Below the pieces are notes generated by a model that saw nothing but the letters and a program-made list of their open reading frames with translations, searched no databases and had not been told where the DNA came from. Shown piece by piece: positions 54,179-64,000 of a stretch of 64,000 bases of DNA (the stretch's first letter is position 1; each line of letters opens with the position of its first letter). A program made the translations under genes and the position numbers. This stretch comes from Gambelia wislizenii (lineage: Eukaryota; Chordata; Lepidosauria; Squamata; Crotaphytidae): contig JAUMIR010000001.1 in NCBI GenBank assembly GCA_030847615.1, forward strand, positions 440,688,687 to 440,752,686, given 5' to 3'.

Positions 54179-54244
54179 GTGCTGATTGGCTGCCCAACAG
54201 AGCTTTGATTGGTTGGTCAGTTTCCTAAGCAGCCAATCAGCACC
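54179..54244. repeat. Perfect 15-bp inverted repeat
   Basis: GTGCTGATTGGCTGC and GCAGCCAATCAGCAC face each other across about 36 bp, at the right edge of the minisatellite unit. It could be the terminal hairpin of a larger element. Confidence 0.75.
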
Positions 54245-54669
54245 CTGGAAACAGCAACATACCTAAGGGCAATATATATATAGATGAGTATGTTATGTCA
54301 GCCTGACTGAATGCGGAACTACTGGACAAAAAAATAATGTTCTTTGTTTTACTGATGTTGATGATTTACTCTGTTTTATAAGGCAGGGGTTTTGCTTGAT
54401 CATCCATCTAGAGGAACCAAAGAGGTTCCTCATAGTAAAGTGCCTTCTTCAGAAAAAATATATATGAAAATTTCATTTAAAAACTCCCTCCCCCATGGCT
54501 TTAAAATTTTTGTAAATTTTACATTGCTGGGTAAAATAAATGTATCTACTTAGGGTTTTTTTAAAATAGTGATGTTTCTTTCACTGACAGGGCAACTTAG
54601 GTGTGTATGGGGGGTGTTTTTGTTTTTGCTGCAAAGTTTATTTTTAATATTTTAGCTAGGTTTGGTTTT
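54245..54669. other. No recognisable feature
   Basis: AT-rich non-coding sequence. Confidence 0.5.
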
Positions 54670-54730
54670 ATTTCCATGGAAACTATTTATTTATTTAATA
54701 TCCTGCCTTCTTTATAAAAATGACACACAA
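54670..54730 (-). mobile_element. L2-like 3' tail
   Basis: TTTATTTATTTAATATCCTGCCTTCTTTATAAAAATGAC is the minus-strand tail and terminal region of an L2-like LINE or L2-tailed SINE. Confidence 0.55.
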
Positions 54731-55277
54731 GGTGATGCTTCTTTTTGCACAAGCCAGGATATGACAGCTCCCTGCTGGTGTCTCCTGGCCATGGATCAGG
54801 CCTGTTTTTTCTCCCATTTCCTGTATGAAATTGGAGGAAGTCCTGACAAGCACACCAGCCCAATAACTTCAGCCACCACCAACGCCGTCTTCCATGCTCT
54901 CCTGGCATCAAGGAAGCCAGATGCAACATGTGACCAAGGGCCCCTGCATGTGACTAGCCTTGGTCATATGTTGTGGGACTCCTTCCTGCCTTCCAGAAGA
55001 TCCAGGGAGACCACAGCAACAGTGAGGACCTGCCTGCCAGGACAGGCTCCTGCAGACATGTGGGGCCCAATCTACTTTTTTTTGCCAGCAGTAATAGAGT
55101 AAACTAGGTATTATTTTAAAATTGCATATTGGGTCCTCCCCTGTCTCAGCCCCATATCTGGCCCAGCAGTTTTGAGGTTTCCCCGGGAGCAGAATGGGGA
55201 AAATGCCCTGCATCGCCAAGACTGCAGGGCTCTGAAGTGGGGGCAAGATGGGGTATATCACCTATCTAGACAAGCCC
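54731..55277. mobile_element. Harbinger-like MITE family 2 (547 bp)
   Basis: Right end CTAGACAAGCCC. In reverse orientation it matches 32212-32736 along its length: GATCAGGCCTGTTTTTTCTCCC, CCTTGGTCATATGTTGTGGG, GACTGCAGGGCTCTG and CAAGATGGGGTATA. The left end is worn, and the duplication is unclear. Confidence 0.75.
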
Positions 55278-56260
55278 TATGATTACTTTCCACTATTGCT
55301 ATATGAATTAAACAGTATTTCCGCCTCCTCCCAGGCACAACACTATGTATCATTATTCAGAAATAATCCCCATCAATTTTAGTGGGACTTACTCATAGGT
55401 AGGTATGTACAAGATGCATGATATATGTAAGCATGTACAAGTATAACATTAAATGTTTTATAGATGCAGACCACATTCCAGTGCACAGATATGTTAAGTC
55501 ACAGTTAAGCCTCACTGTCATCAGTGCAGTCAGTGCTGGATTCAAGCCATCAAACTTAATGTAAACTGAATGGACAATGCACATAAACTCTAGCAATTCT
55601 GCACATTTGGAGCAGCTCTTCTGCATGAAGATGTGGGAAATGTGCATAGTTTTTGAATACATGGCCCAGTGTAGAATTCCCAAGTGATGCCAGCTGGGGG
55701 ACTGTGCGATTTGTAGTTCAAAAAAGCACTGCTCCCAAGCTCTGAATAATACCAGAATAGATGGACTTGGTACACTATACTTCATATGTAGACATTTAAT
55801 GTTAGGTTACAATATTTTGTCACATCTGAGAGGGAGAAATAGGAATAGCACTTACTTAATCAAATATTAAATTTCAGGAATGCAGATTATGGCTGGAATT
55901 CAGTATTGCAGTTACAGATCTATAATGTAGAGTTATGGATATATAACTGCTCTGTATTCAGCAAAACTATGCAAGCTTACTGTAAGACTACATAAATGCT
56001 TACAGTAAGACTACATAAATGCTTAAGAGCTAGCAGTCAGGTTGGGCAAAAGATTCTGGTCCACTTCAGCAGGGCTGAGAATCAGAAGCAGCACCCTGTC
56101 ACAACTTCTTGTTGCAGCTTTGCTCACTGGTGGGAGGGGGAGTGGAAATATCATATTTCTTATGCCCCAATCAGAAGCTGAATAAACCTCCTTGGCCTCA
56201 TCTGGTTGCTGCCTCTTAAGGTGGGCTGACAGGGTGGGCCAGGAGTTGGGCATATATAAC
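55278..56260. other. No gene; small repeats
   Basis: It has an AAGTCCCA-type fragment at 55360-55405 and a 21-bp tandem duplication (AGACTACATAAATGCTTA at 55985 and 56006). The rest is non-coding. Confidence 0.5.
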
Positions 56261-56263
56261 TAA

Positions 56264-56548
56264 GAGGCTTATCACACAAGAAAGTAACGTGGAAGTGCAG
56301 CTGGATCGTTTTGCCTTCCCTTCTGCCTTATCTCATGACATTGTTGTTCTTCAGTTATGGCCCCATGGGAGATGGTTGTAAAAGTGAGTCTTTTTTTTAA
56401 CTGGAAAAATCCATTAAGAAAAAGACTTGCTTTTACAACTTTCTCCCAGTAACAGAGCTGAAGAAAGGCAATATTATGTGGTAAGGCAGAATGGAAGGCG
56501 AAGTGATCTGGCTGTACTTCTGTTTTACTTCATCATGCAATAAGCCTC
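56264..56548. mobile_element. Palindromic MITE with TAA duplication
   Basis: Ends GAGGCTTATCACACAAG and the complement of GAGGCTTATTGCATGATG, flanked by TAA on both sides (56261-56263, 56549-56551). The halves are complementary over their whole length (GTTGTAAAAGTGAGTC with GACTTGCTTTTACAAC near the centre). Non-coding, PIF/Harbinger-like. Confidence 0.9.
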
Positions 56549-56551
56549 TAA

Positions 56552-57286
56552 GTAGCTGATGTAGAATATCAGTGTGTGTTTACAGATGTGGTACATGCAG
56601 CCTTCTAGACTGATGCACACATTTCATGCCCCCACTCCCCAAGAGACACAATGTAATGCATACGTAGCCAAGGGCTTCAGTTTTGCATTTCTTTTGAAAT
56701 ATTAAGGCCTGAACATCACTAAAGACATAATCTACCCACATGTCTCAGAGGTAGCTTGAACTGAAATGAATAAAGACACAGACACAGAACAGCAACAAAA
56801 GACTGCTCTGTTCATTTCAATGGTATTTGTGCAACGGAAGTTCTTGGTAGCCTATGGTCCCAAAGAAATGAACCACTTAGCCTCTGCAGATCTCGCAACA
56901 CAGATAGTTCTTATAAGCAAATAAATAGGAATTAACCCTTTAGTGCTCAAACATCTAGAAAACACACATACAATAGCTTACTATAGATCTTCTAGAACAA
57001 GAAAAGAACAATGAAACCTCTACTTGTTTGATCAGATCCTTTGTACAGGGCAGAACTTGGAAACATATGCCACGATTCTGCATTATAGAACTTAACTACA
57101 AGGATGGCATTCTATTTTCATAGCTGCTTCTGGCAATGCTTTCACCCAAAAACCTATCACTTAATCCAGGCATCATCCCAAATGAAGAGTTTCCAAGGTG
57201 TTGCAGATTGGGGCATGGAAAATTAGGTACTTTAGAATTGGAAACTGGAGAAAACCCTCAAGGTTCTGCCACAACTGCTTGTCTCA
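56552..57286. other. No recognisable feature
   Basis: Non-coding sequence. Confidence 0.5.
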
Positions 57287-57936
57287 AAGGTTGTCTAGAT
57301 TATGAAAAAAATCCTCATAGAATTCAAGAATACCTTTTGTCCCAATGTGATCCCATGGTGATTCACGGTATTTGGAAGGAAAGGGGCCAAAAACTCCAAC
57401 AACTATGCAGGAAAAGCCTTCACAGCTTCTCCCAAGGGTTTTTTTTAATGTGGGGTGGGAAGTACATTCATACTCATTAGGACAATCAAATCACATCAAA
57501 GTGCATTCTCAGATAAGAGCAAAAGTGGAAAACTGATTGGTCGGAAGTGTGCGGGGGTGGGCTTGCTGGTCACGAAGTGGCTGGAAGCACCATTTTGGAG
57601 TTTCGTGGTATTGATTGTGTGCTTTTTTGCACTGCTGAGGTGACAGCTTTTTAAACGGAAGGTTGCACCTGCACACCTTAGATTTACAGTGAAAAAAGTA
57701 CTGTGCAGTGGCAGCAACTTGGTGAAAATGAATAATAATGCAAGCGATTCACTCCCGGCCACCATCTTGATTCACAGGCATGGCTCAGTGTGAACTTCAA
57801 ACACAGATAGCTTCGCATACCAGTGATTTTACCCAAACAAATGAAACAAACAAACCTGTGAAGACAAATGAGCATAGCTGCGAATTTGTACTAATGTGCA
57901 GCAATCAGTATTATATCTTCTTGTCTAAACAAGCCC
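57287..57936 (-). mobile_element. Harbinger-like MITE family 1 (650 bp)
   Basis: Flanked by TCA on both sides (57284-57286, 57937-57939). Right end CTAAACAAGCCC; left end AAGGTTGTCTAG. Body matches 12574-13217 in the same orientation: CACTCCCGGCCACCATCTTG, AACACAGATAGCTTCGCATACC and ACTGATTGGTCGG. Confidence 0.82.
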
Positions 57937-57939
57937 TCA

Positions 57940-58255
57940 ATGTACCCTGAGACCAGGAGACTGCTCCAGCCATTTCTCAATGCCCTGATCTTCACTGCCT
58001 TGGAAACCCTTTGGTTGGGATGCTGACTAGCTAAAATAGGCTTTTGGGGTCACTCTAGGTCATTAACAACCTTAAACAAGAACTTGCAATAATACAAGAT
58101 CTTAAGTCCAGCATATAACCTCATATTTACTGAATACCTTTAAATTTAAAATTAATATGTTAGAATTACTTTGAGTAAAATAAAAATGGTTGTTGTCTCT
58201 CTCTCTCTTACACTAAAAACAAGTCACTACCTCCACAGGTGCTACGTTCTCAGAC
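57940..58255. other. No recognisable feature
   Basis: Non-coding sequence with a short CT run near 58195. Confidence 0.5.
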
Positions 58256-58470
58256 TTACCATTTATAAATGAAGCCATGGATAATAGTGGATCCTATTAA
58301 AATAAAGGACTTTGGTACAAACAGACCATGGAGTTGCATTGGAGGACCTACCGATTCCAAGAGAGGACACCTCTCTAAGCATTTTCCAGTGTGGCTCTAT
58401 GGTATGTGTCTCTATTTTGTCAGCTGTAAATAACTGAAACTGCAAATGTTGGTCAACTAAATAGTCTATT
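58256..58470. mobile_element. Tigger-like MITE 2, decayed copy
   Basis: The words ACCATGGAGTTGCATTGGAGGAC, GGCTCTATGGTATGTGTC and TAAATAACTGAAACTGC match 48590-48857 in order. The ends are too worn to place. Confidence 0.65.
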
Positions 58471-58588
58471 AACTAAAGATTGTACATAATAAAGATATGA
58501 CAGCTTACATGAGAAGATGGTGCTTTTGCACTATTATACCAGCAGTCCAACTGAGATTAATTTTTTTAAAAAATAGAAAAGATTTATA

Positions 58589-58900
58589 AAGATATTTAAA
58601 ATGGGGACCCCCCGCAGAGGTCAGGAAGACAGCACTGTCCCGCTTACAGCGCTCCGTTTCACACAACACCATCCTCCTCCCAACCTTCCCCCATGCTGCA
58701 AGGCATGAGAAACACACCGCTTTTATTAAAGGAAAACCTCCGTCAATAAAAAGCAGTGTGTTTCTTGTGCCTGCAGCATGGATTGAAGCACAGGGGAAGG
58801 TCGGGAGGAGGACAGCGTCATCCAAAATGGAGCGCTGTAAGCAGGACAGCACCGTCCTCCTCCTGACCTCCATGGTCCCCCCCCCAATTTGAAAAAGTCC
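58589..58900. mobile_element. Palindromic MITE, second copy
   Basis: It matches 45567-45887 (GCTTACAGCGCTCCGTTTCA, GAAAACCTCCGTCAATAAAAA, GGAAGGTCGGGAGGAGGACAG) and is likewise complementary between halves. The right end GAAAAAGTCC is sharp, the left end worn. Flanks TAA and AAA may be the old duplication. Confidence 0.8.
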
Positions 58901-58914
58901 AAAGAAAGAGAAGA

Positions 58915-58930
58915 ATCACACACACACACA
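58915..58930. repeat. (CA)n microsatellite
   Basis: Short CA run after the MITE. Confidence 0.85.
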
Positions 58931-59059
58931 AAATCCAACAATCCCGCAAGAAGTACTTTCCAACATATCAGGAAATACATACACAAAAATAATGGCTTGT
59001 AAGTTCTAGTGGGAATAAATAATGCTGCATAAAGAAATCATGAGTGTGAGAAGCCACTG

Positions 59060-59170
59060 TTAAATCACCTTTATTTAGCAGCATCTTTTAAAATTATTGC
59101 AAGCTGCCTTTAATCCCGTTTTTGGGAGAAAGGCAGGATATAAAATAAATAAGTAAATAAATAAATATAA
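59060..59170 (+). mobile_element. L2-like 3' tail
   Basis: TTGCAAGCTGCCTTTAATCC ... AAAGGCAGGATATAAAATAAATAAG is the L2-like terminal stem with an AAAT tail. Confidence 0.65.
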
Positions 59171-60275
59171 TATCTCCTTAGAACTTTTTTTTAAAAAAAT
59201 CTAGACTCACATTGGAATCTTTTATTTCATGTCCCCATATTTCCTGCACTACATGTCTTACACAGTTGCCTGCCAAACATCTTGACAGGAAGGAGAGACT
59301 GAGAGCTGATACCACCATGGAATCCATCATGCTGTTCTGGCCCTATGATCATGTCCCTGCTGCCTTTATTGGGGGAGGGGTTCTCCCTTTATCCTCAGTG
59401 AAACTATCTGGTGCCTCAAAAGGTGATTCAGCAGACTGGACTGCTGGTGCTGTAATGTGCTAGCCTCTGTCTTGGTGGTGCTTCTGTTGCCTTTGAATTC
59501 TAATCTCAAACAGAGTCCTTCTGACAGTGGAAACAGACTTGTGTCCATTTCCAGTACCCTGAGCCCTTAAAGGTCTTACAGGGAGTGAAACAGACTTGCT
59601 TCCACTACCAACTATTGCCCCTTACAAGTCTTACTGGGAGTGTAGGCAAACCAGTCTGCCTCGCTCTCTCCCTTGGGGTACCACTTGGATTTCCTTTACA
59701 GCTGTGGAGATACCTCATGATTAGATGTAATATAAAAATAATAACTGGGTTTGGCTACATGGACCAAAAAAACAATGCCACCTTGTTTTCATAGTAAGTC
59801 ATCCAGACAGTGTATGGCTCAAATTTGATCTTTTCAGCACCTCAGGTCTTTAATCCAGAACAAAAAGAGTTGGAATTTACTCCAGATTTGAGTAGAAAAT
59901 CCAGATATTCATGTGTGTGTGTTTGGGCTGTACTCCATAGTGACATCAGCGTGGGGCCAGAAGTAGGCGTTTCAGTAGTTGGGTGTAAGAGGTTGGGAAG
60001 AGGATCCCTGGACATACGTACATTTGTATGCATGGGGGGAGGGGGGAAATGGAGCGGCCATGGCCATATGGCTGCCCATACTGCGATTTATCAGACCAGT
60101 GTAAGTTTGGAAGGGAGAACTGTGTGGATAATGCTCCTAAACTCCCCTCAGTGTCTGTGGCAATCGTGTGGACAAACACATGGTTGCTGTGGATCGGGGG
60201 AAACCAAAGCTAAGATGAATTTTCCTCCATTGTTAAAAGACAACAATGGAGGAAATTTGCTCTCTGCATTTCTTC
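59171..60275. other. No confident feature
   Basis: An open frame of 157 codons (59810-60283) has no family features. The CpG-bearing part 59930-60210 has GTGTGGACAAACACATGG and may be an unlisted MITE. A perfect 14-bp hairpin (TTTCCTCCATTGTT / AACAATGGAGGAAA) is at 60221-60255. Confidence 0.45.
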
Positions 60276-60648
60276 ATTCATAGAATCATAGAGTTGGAAG
60301 AGACCACAAGGGCCATCCACCCAACCCCCTGCCATGCAGGAATACCCAATCAAAGCATTCCTGACAGATGGCCATTCAGCCTCTGTTTAAAAACCTCCAA
60401 AGAAAGAGACCCCACCACACTCCGAGGCAGTGCATTCCACTGCTAAACAGTTCTTACTGTCAGAAAGTTCTTCCTAACGTTTAGGTGGAATCTCTTTTCC
60501 TGTAGCTTGGACCCATTGCTCCGTGTTCTAGTCTCTGGAGCAGCAGAAAACAAGCTTGCTCCATCCTTGGTATGACATCCCTTTAAATATTTAAACATGG
60601 CTATCATGTCACCTCTTAACCTTCTCTTCTCCAGGCTAAACATGTTAG
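60276..60648 (-). mobile_element. CR1 LINE 3' fragment
   Basis: Begins with TCATAGAATCATAGAGTTGG and on the minus strand reads [66 protein letters not shown] in one open frame. It is 5'-truncated to about 370 bp. Confidence 0.93.
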
Positions 60649-60859
60649 TAGCATATCATTGAAAAAGATGTTATGAGGGTTTGATAGTTGCTGGTTGACA
60701 ACTACATTTGGTCTCTCTCTCTCTCATTTAATTTTCTAAATTTTTGTCTTATTGACTAGCTTAATCCTCTGTTTGCCTTTCTTGTTAATTTGAATAGTAA
60801 TCTGTTTACAAGTCATTGAATAATTACATTCAGAGTTCTGACTCTATTTCTGTCACCTT

Positions 60860-61830
60860 TTACTTTTGCTTCTTATCTGTTCTTCCTTCTACTGCTTGAA
60901 GGGTTTCATCTATCGTCCATTGAGGCTTCTCTTTCTTTTTGGCTGCAGATAATGTCTTTTTGCATTTCTCCCTGACAATGTACCTGGCTTCAGACCAGAG
61001 TTCTTCTGGCTTTTGGTTTGATTAGGCTTAATAGTGCAAATCTATTTTTATGTTATATTTAAATTCTATGCCGATGTAGTTCAGGTTGTATTTTGGCATG
61101 ATGGTTGGTTTAGTGTTCTTCTTTAGCTTTAATTTCATTTTTTATATCAGCAGTTCATAGTTTGTGCCACAATCTGCTCCTGGTCTTGTTTTGCAGAGAG
61201 AATGGAACTTCTCCACCTTCTGGTTCCAGGTATGTAGTCTATTTTATTTCTATATTGGCCATCAGGTCCTTGTATACAGTTGCTTCTTGTGTTGCTTGAA
61301 GAATGAGTTTGCGATGAACAACCTGTTGACATTGCAAAATTAAATCATTTGGTCTCCTGCTTCATTTCTTGATCCTAGGCTAAATTTTCCTACAATCTTT
61401 CATTCAGCTGTTTCCTATTTTTGTGTTCCAATCACTTATGACTAACAAAAGTTCTGTTTTGGTGTGGGATCAATTTCCTCCTGGACTCCAGCATAGAATG
61501 TTTCAATTTCTTCTTCTTCTTCTTCTGCCTCTGCAGTTGGAGCATGAACTTGGAATAAGGTTTTATTGTTGGATCAGATGTTGCATTATATCCTTTGACT
61601 GCTTTTGCTACATCTCTCCTCACTATAGATGCCACCCCATTTCTTCTTAGATTTTCATTTCCTGAGTAAAATGCTGTGTAATTATCTGACTCAAAATGTC
61701 CCTTTTCTGTACATTTTAACTTGCTCACCCCAAGTACTGTGATGTTTATATGTTTTATTTCTTGTTTTACTATGTCTAGCTTCCCCTGATTCATGCTTCT
61801 CACATTCTATGTTCGTATAATATTTGTTGT
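60860..61830 (-). pseudogene. BovB endonuclease and linker remnant
   Basis: Minus-strand frames read MRSMNQGKLDIVKQEIKHINITVLGVSKLKCTEKGHFESDNYTAFYSGNENLRRNGVASIVRRDVAKAVKGYNATSD (61803-61570), then QGPDGQYRNKIDYIPGTRRWRSSILSAKQDQEQIVAQT (61270-61150), then a PQWTIDETLQ-like linker near 60920. A deletion between 61440 and 61560 removes the GDWNAK catalytic block. A trinucleotide (TTC)n run at 61507-61524 lies at that scar. Confidence 0.83.
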
Positions 61831-62089
61831 TCAGATTCAGACTTTCCTTTTGGCTATGAGCACATCAACAGCTGATTGTTCTTTTGGCTTGAGTCCAGTT
61901 GAGTCATTAGCCACAGTGCTACTTGTTGTCATCCTGTGCTGTATCCCAGTAGCTCCTTGAGTACCATATGAGAGTTTCATCTTCTGGGACTATCTCTGGT
62001 TTTAGTTTGGATTGTCTCATCATAGATTTTTCATGGTAGACGATCTTCTAATGGAGGTTTACCATGCCTCCCTCTGCACAGTACAAATG

Positions 62090-62327
62090 ATGGATCCAAA
62101 CTACAGGAAAAGAGTTTCCACCTAAACATTAGGAACAATGTCCTGACAGTAAGAGCTGTTTGGCAGTGGAATGCACTGCCTCCGAGTGTGGTGAAGTCTC
62201 CTTCTCTGGAGGTTTTTAAACAGAGGCTGGATGGCCATCTGTTGGGAATGCTTTGATTGGGTACTCCTGCATGGCAGGGGGTTGGACTAGATGGTCCTTG
62301 TGGTCTCTTCCAATTCTATGATTCTGT
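62090..62327 (+). mobile_element. CR1 3' fragment inside BovB
   Basis: Encodes KLQEKSFHLNIRNNVLTVRAVWQWNALPPSVVKSPSLEVFKQRLDGHLLGML, then the CR1 3' UTR. AAATG flanks it on both sides (62085-62089, 62328-62332). It is oriented opposite to the BovB. Confidence 0.9.
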
Positions 62328-62413
62328 AAATGTTAGCTATAGTGCCACAGCTGTTGTCTCTGAGAAATCCTCTGCCATTACTGCTGCTGCCCAATAGCTG
62401 TTTGGCACATTTA

Positions 62414-63007
62414 GGTCTTGTCTATATGAGGGGGGGATACAAACAGGTTTGGAAAGGCAGACATTTGCAATGATGCAACATGCCTACATGGCCAAAAGAC
62501 CCCCCCCAAACTCCACCTGACCCCCTAGCCAGCTGGCCACTGCAAATGATTTACTTGCAATTTTAAATTTGCTGCTGCCTTAAAAAAAAAAGTTTCCCAG
62601 GGTGCACACAAGCAACATGTCATATTTACAAATAAAAGAAATTTTAAAAGAGTAAAAATAGCCATTTGATTGACTTACCGGACCCTCGCTTAGCTGAAAA
62701 TCCAACATGGCCGCCGCAGCCACTTTCCCTCTTTGCTAGCCCCGCCCCCTGTTCTTGTCCAGCCAATCAGATTGCACTGCCTGTTTGTATCTGTGCAAAT
62801 GTGAGTGTTCAAATGGTCGCACATTCAGAAGTCATATGGAGCTTTTCAGAAAATCCGTACGAAGCCCCAAACATGGTGCACACAGACTTTGGGGTGGATT
62901 TGGCTGCCCCCCCCTCCGAATGACATGTATTTGTGCAAATGGCCATTTGAATGGATTGATGATCTTTCACATCTTGTTTGTATTATTTTGATTATATAGA
63001 GAGGACC
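62414..63007 (+). mobile_element. MITE family 1 inside BovB (594 bp)
   Basis: Ends GGTCTTGTCTATATGAG and the complement of GGTCCTCTCTATATAATC, flanked by TTA on both sides (62411-62413, 63008-63010). BovB copy 1 shows the empty site with one TTA (minus strand ACATTTAGTCTTG). The body has GAAAATCCAACATGGCCGCC and TCCAGCCAATCAGATTGC as in 23609-24222. Confidence 0.92.
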
Positions 63008-63150
63008 TTAGTCGGTCTCCTCAGAAAAAGCCTCTGTGACACGGTGACCCTACCAGCAGCACTGTTCCCATCAGCATAGTCTCATGCCTCAAAGGAGCAC
63101 ACAATCCCACCACCACAGGAAGGTAGTGCCATTGGTGGGACATACAGAAA

Positions 63151-64000
63151 CTTCAAGGGAACAATGTCTCCTTGGGTGACATGCGTACTTTCCCTAGGAT
63201 AAGAAGGATTATTCATGCTCTTGGGGAAGATGTACAAGTTGACATTACAAACATTAATGATATGGGGAAATACATGGGGTATATTCCCTTGTACTTCCTG
63301 TATTCATGCATAAGATTAACGTTCAAAGTGACTTTTACAAATAGGCACTGGAAATCAAGCCATATTTTTGGAAAGTCATCCACACTTAAATCTTATATAA
63401 CAGCCACAATGTAATTAGTGTTCATAGGCTGAACTTTTACTCTCCTTTAAATGTTGTATTTAGATTGAGGATACTTCTGGTTCTGCAGAGTTTGCAACTG
63501 TCCAGTTCTAAATGGGTAGAGTTGAAATCATTCTAACTTGAGACCTCCTTGAAGAGTGCTTCAGTTCTAGTTCAAACGTTTTCTTCATAGGAACCAATTA
63601 CTTCAATCAGGCAGGACAGAAATGTATGGCCAGAACATCCCCTTTGTCTTTTTCCTTTGTCTCTCTTGGCATTTTGCTTTCCCCCTGCTGCATGGGATAG
63701 CTTCCCAGGATTCAGTGTTTTTAGAGAGGAAGCAATTGGGGAAATGGACTAATTGGCTTTGAAAAATGAGCATGTGTGTGAACAGAAATGAACTAATTAG
63801 TGCTGGGTCAGCATAGCATTTGCTTCAGCACTACTAGGGTAACATTAAAGAGCTACACATATGGTGGCATTCTTTAATGTGTCTGTATAGTTTGTACAAA
63901 CCAGAGTTGGAATTATAGCTATGGATTTTCAGTAGGATGTGGATATATTAATACTATAGTGAAGCATAATGATGATAAGGCAGTATATCCATTCAGTGGC
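63151..64000. other. No recognisable feature
   Basis: AT-rich non-coding sequence up to the window edge. Confidence 0.5.

Larger units (their letters stand above)
60690..63150 (-). mobile_element. BovB (RTE) LINE copy 3, split twice
   Basis: On the minus strand: 5' leader (63140-63010, 62410-62335), then endonuclease and the region after it (62085-60690). The leader is interrupted by a MITE (62414-63007) and a CR1 fragment (62090-62327). Both junctions match the uninterrupted leader of copy 1 at 2662-2960. RT is absent, so the 3' end was lost. Confidence 0.85.

Noticed and set aside
53108..54228. Long open frames on both strands (up to 179 codons), Pro/Gly/His-rich
   Set aside because: They overlap a GC-rich transposon core and a minisatellite and are open in several frames at once, which composition explains.
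53650..54290. Helitron carrying the minisatellite
   Set aside because: A hairpin exists near the right side, but no CTRR end follows at the usual distance and no TC start can be fixed.
56200..56263. Core promoter at GGGCATATATAAC (56249)
   Set aside because: A lone TATA-like word right at a MITE edge, with no downstream gene or other promoter elements.
59810..60283. 157-codon open frame
   Set aside because: No family features, spans a probable MITE and a hairpin; length is within chance for 64 kb on six frames.
1..64000. CRISPR arrays, operons, ribosome binding sites or bacterial genes
   Set aside because: No regularly spaced direct repeats and no compact gene runs; all coding remnants are from animal transposons.

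Overview
This window looks like gene-poor nuclear DNA from a vertebrate, most probably a squamate reptile (lizard or snake). The reason is its repeat mix: 5S rRNA-derived and tRNA-derived Sauria-type SINEs, BovB (RTE), CR1, L2-like and L1 LINEs, a DIRS retroelement, a Penelope-like inverted repeat, mariner, Tigger-like and hAT DNA transposons, and many short elements with 3-bp target duplications of PIF/Harbinger type. The species cannot be named from sequence alone. I found no convincing host exon, RNA gene or bacterial feature. All recognisable protein similarity belongs to broken transposable elements.

Layout. 0-5 kb: a non-LTR RT remnant (minus), a 5S SINE, a Tigger-like MITE, a 44-bp-arm hairpin, BovB copy 1 (endonuclease), an L2-like tail and an unclassified repeat. 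5-9.3 kb: a mariner pseudogene, a MITE with facing CT and GA tracts, the second copy of the unclassified repeat and a CR1 tail. 12.5-16 kb: a Harbinger-like MITE, a BovB tail, a CR1 fragment, a palindromic MITE and a hAT element. 16.3-20.7 kb: the largest element, a nearly complete CR1 on the minus strand with ORF1 (esterase), broken ORF2 (endonuclease and RT) and a 5' region built of repeated TATA-containing units. 21-24 kb: a Penelope-like inverted repeat, a CR1 tail and a MITE. 25.7-27.2 kb: DIRS gag plus RT. 27-34 kb: MITEs, SINEs, and an L1 ORF2 fragment split by a MITE. 37-38.3 kb: BovB RT split by a Tigger-like MITE. 38-49 kb: SINEs, hairpins and a dense cluster of MITEs and hATs. 50.6-51.8 kb: a three-level nest (hAT in MITE in SINE). 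52-58.9 kb: an L2 tail, a GC-rich Tigger-like element, a C-rich minisatellite and more MITEs. 60.3-63.2 kb: BovB copy 3 split by a CR1 fragment and by a MITE.

Nothing here works together as a pathway. The interest is historical: several insertions sit inside other repeats whose uninterrupted copy is also in the window. This shows exact empty sites, target duplications and the order of insertion.
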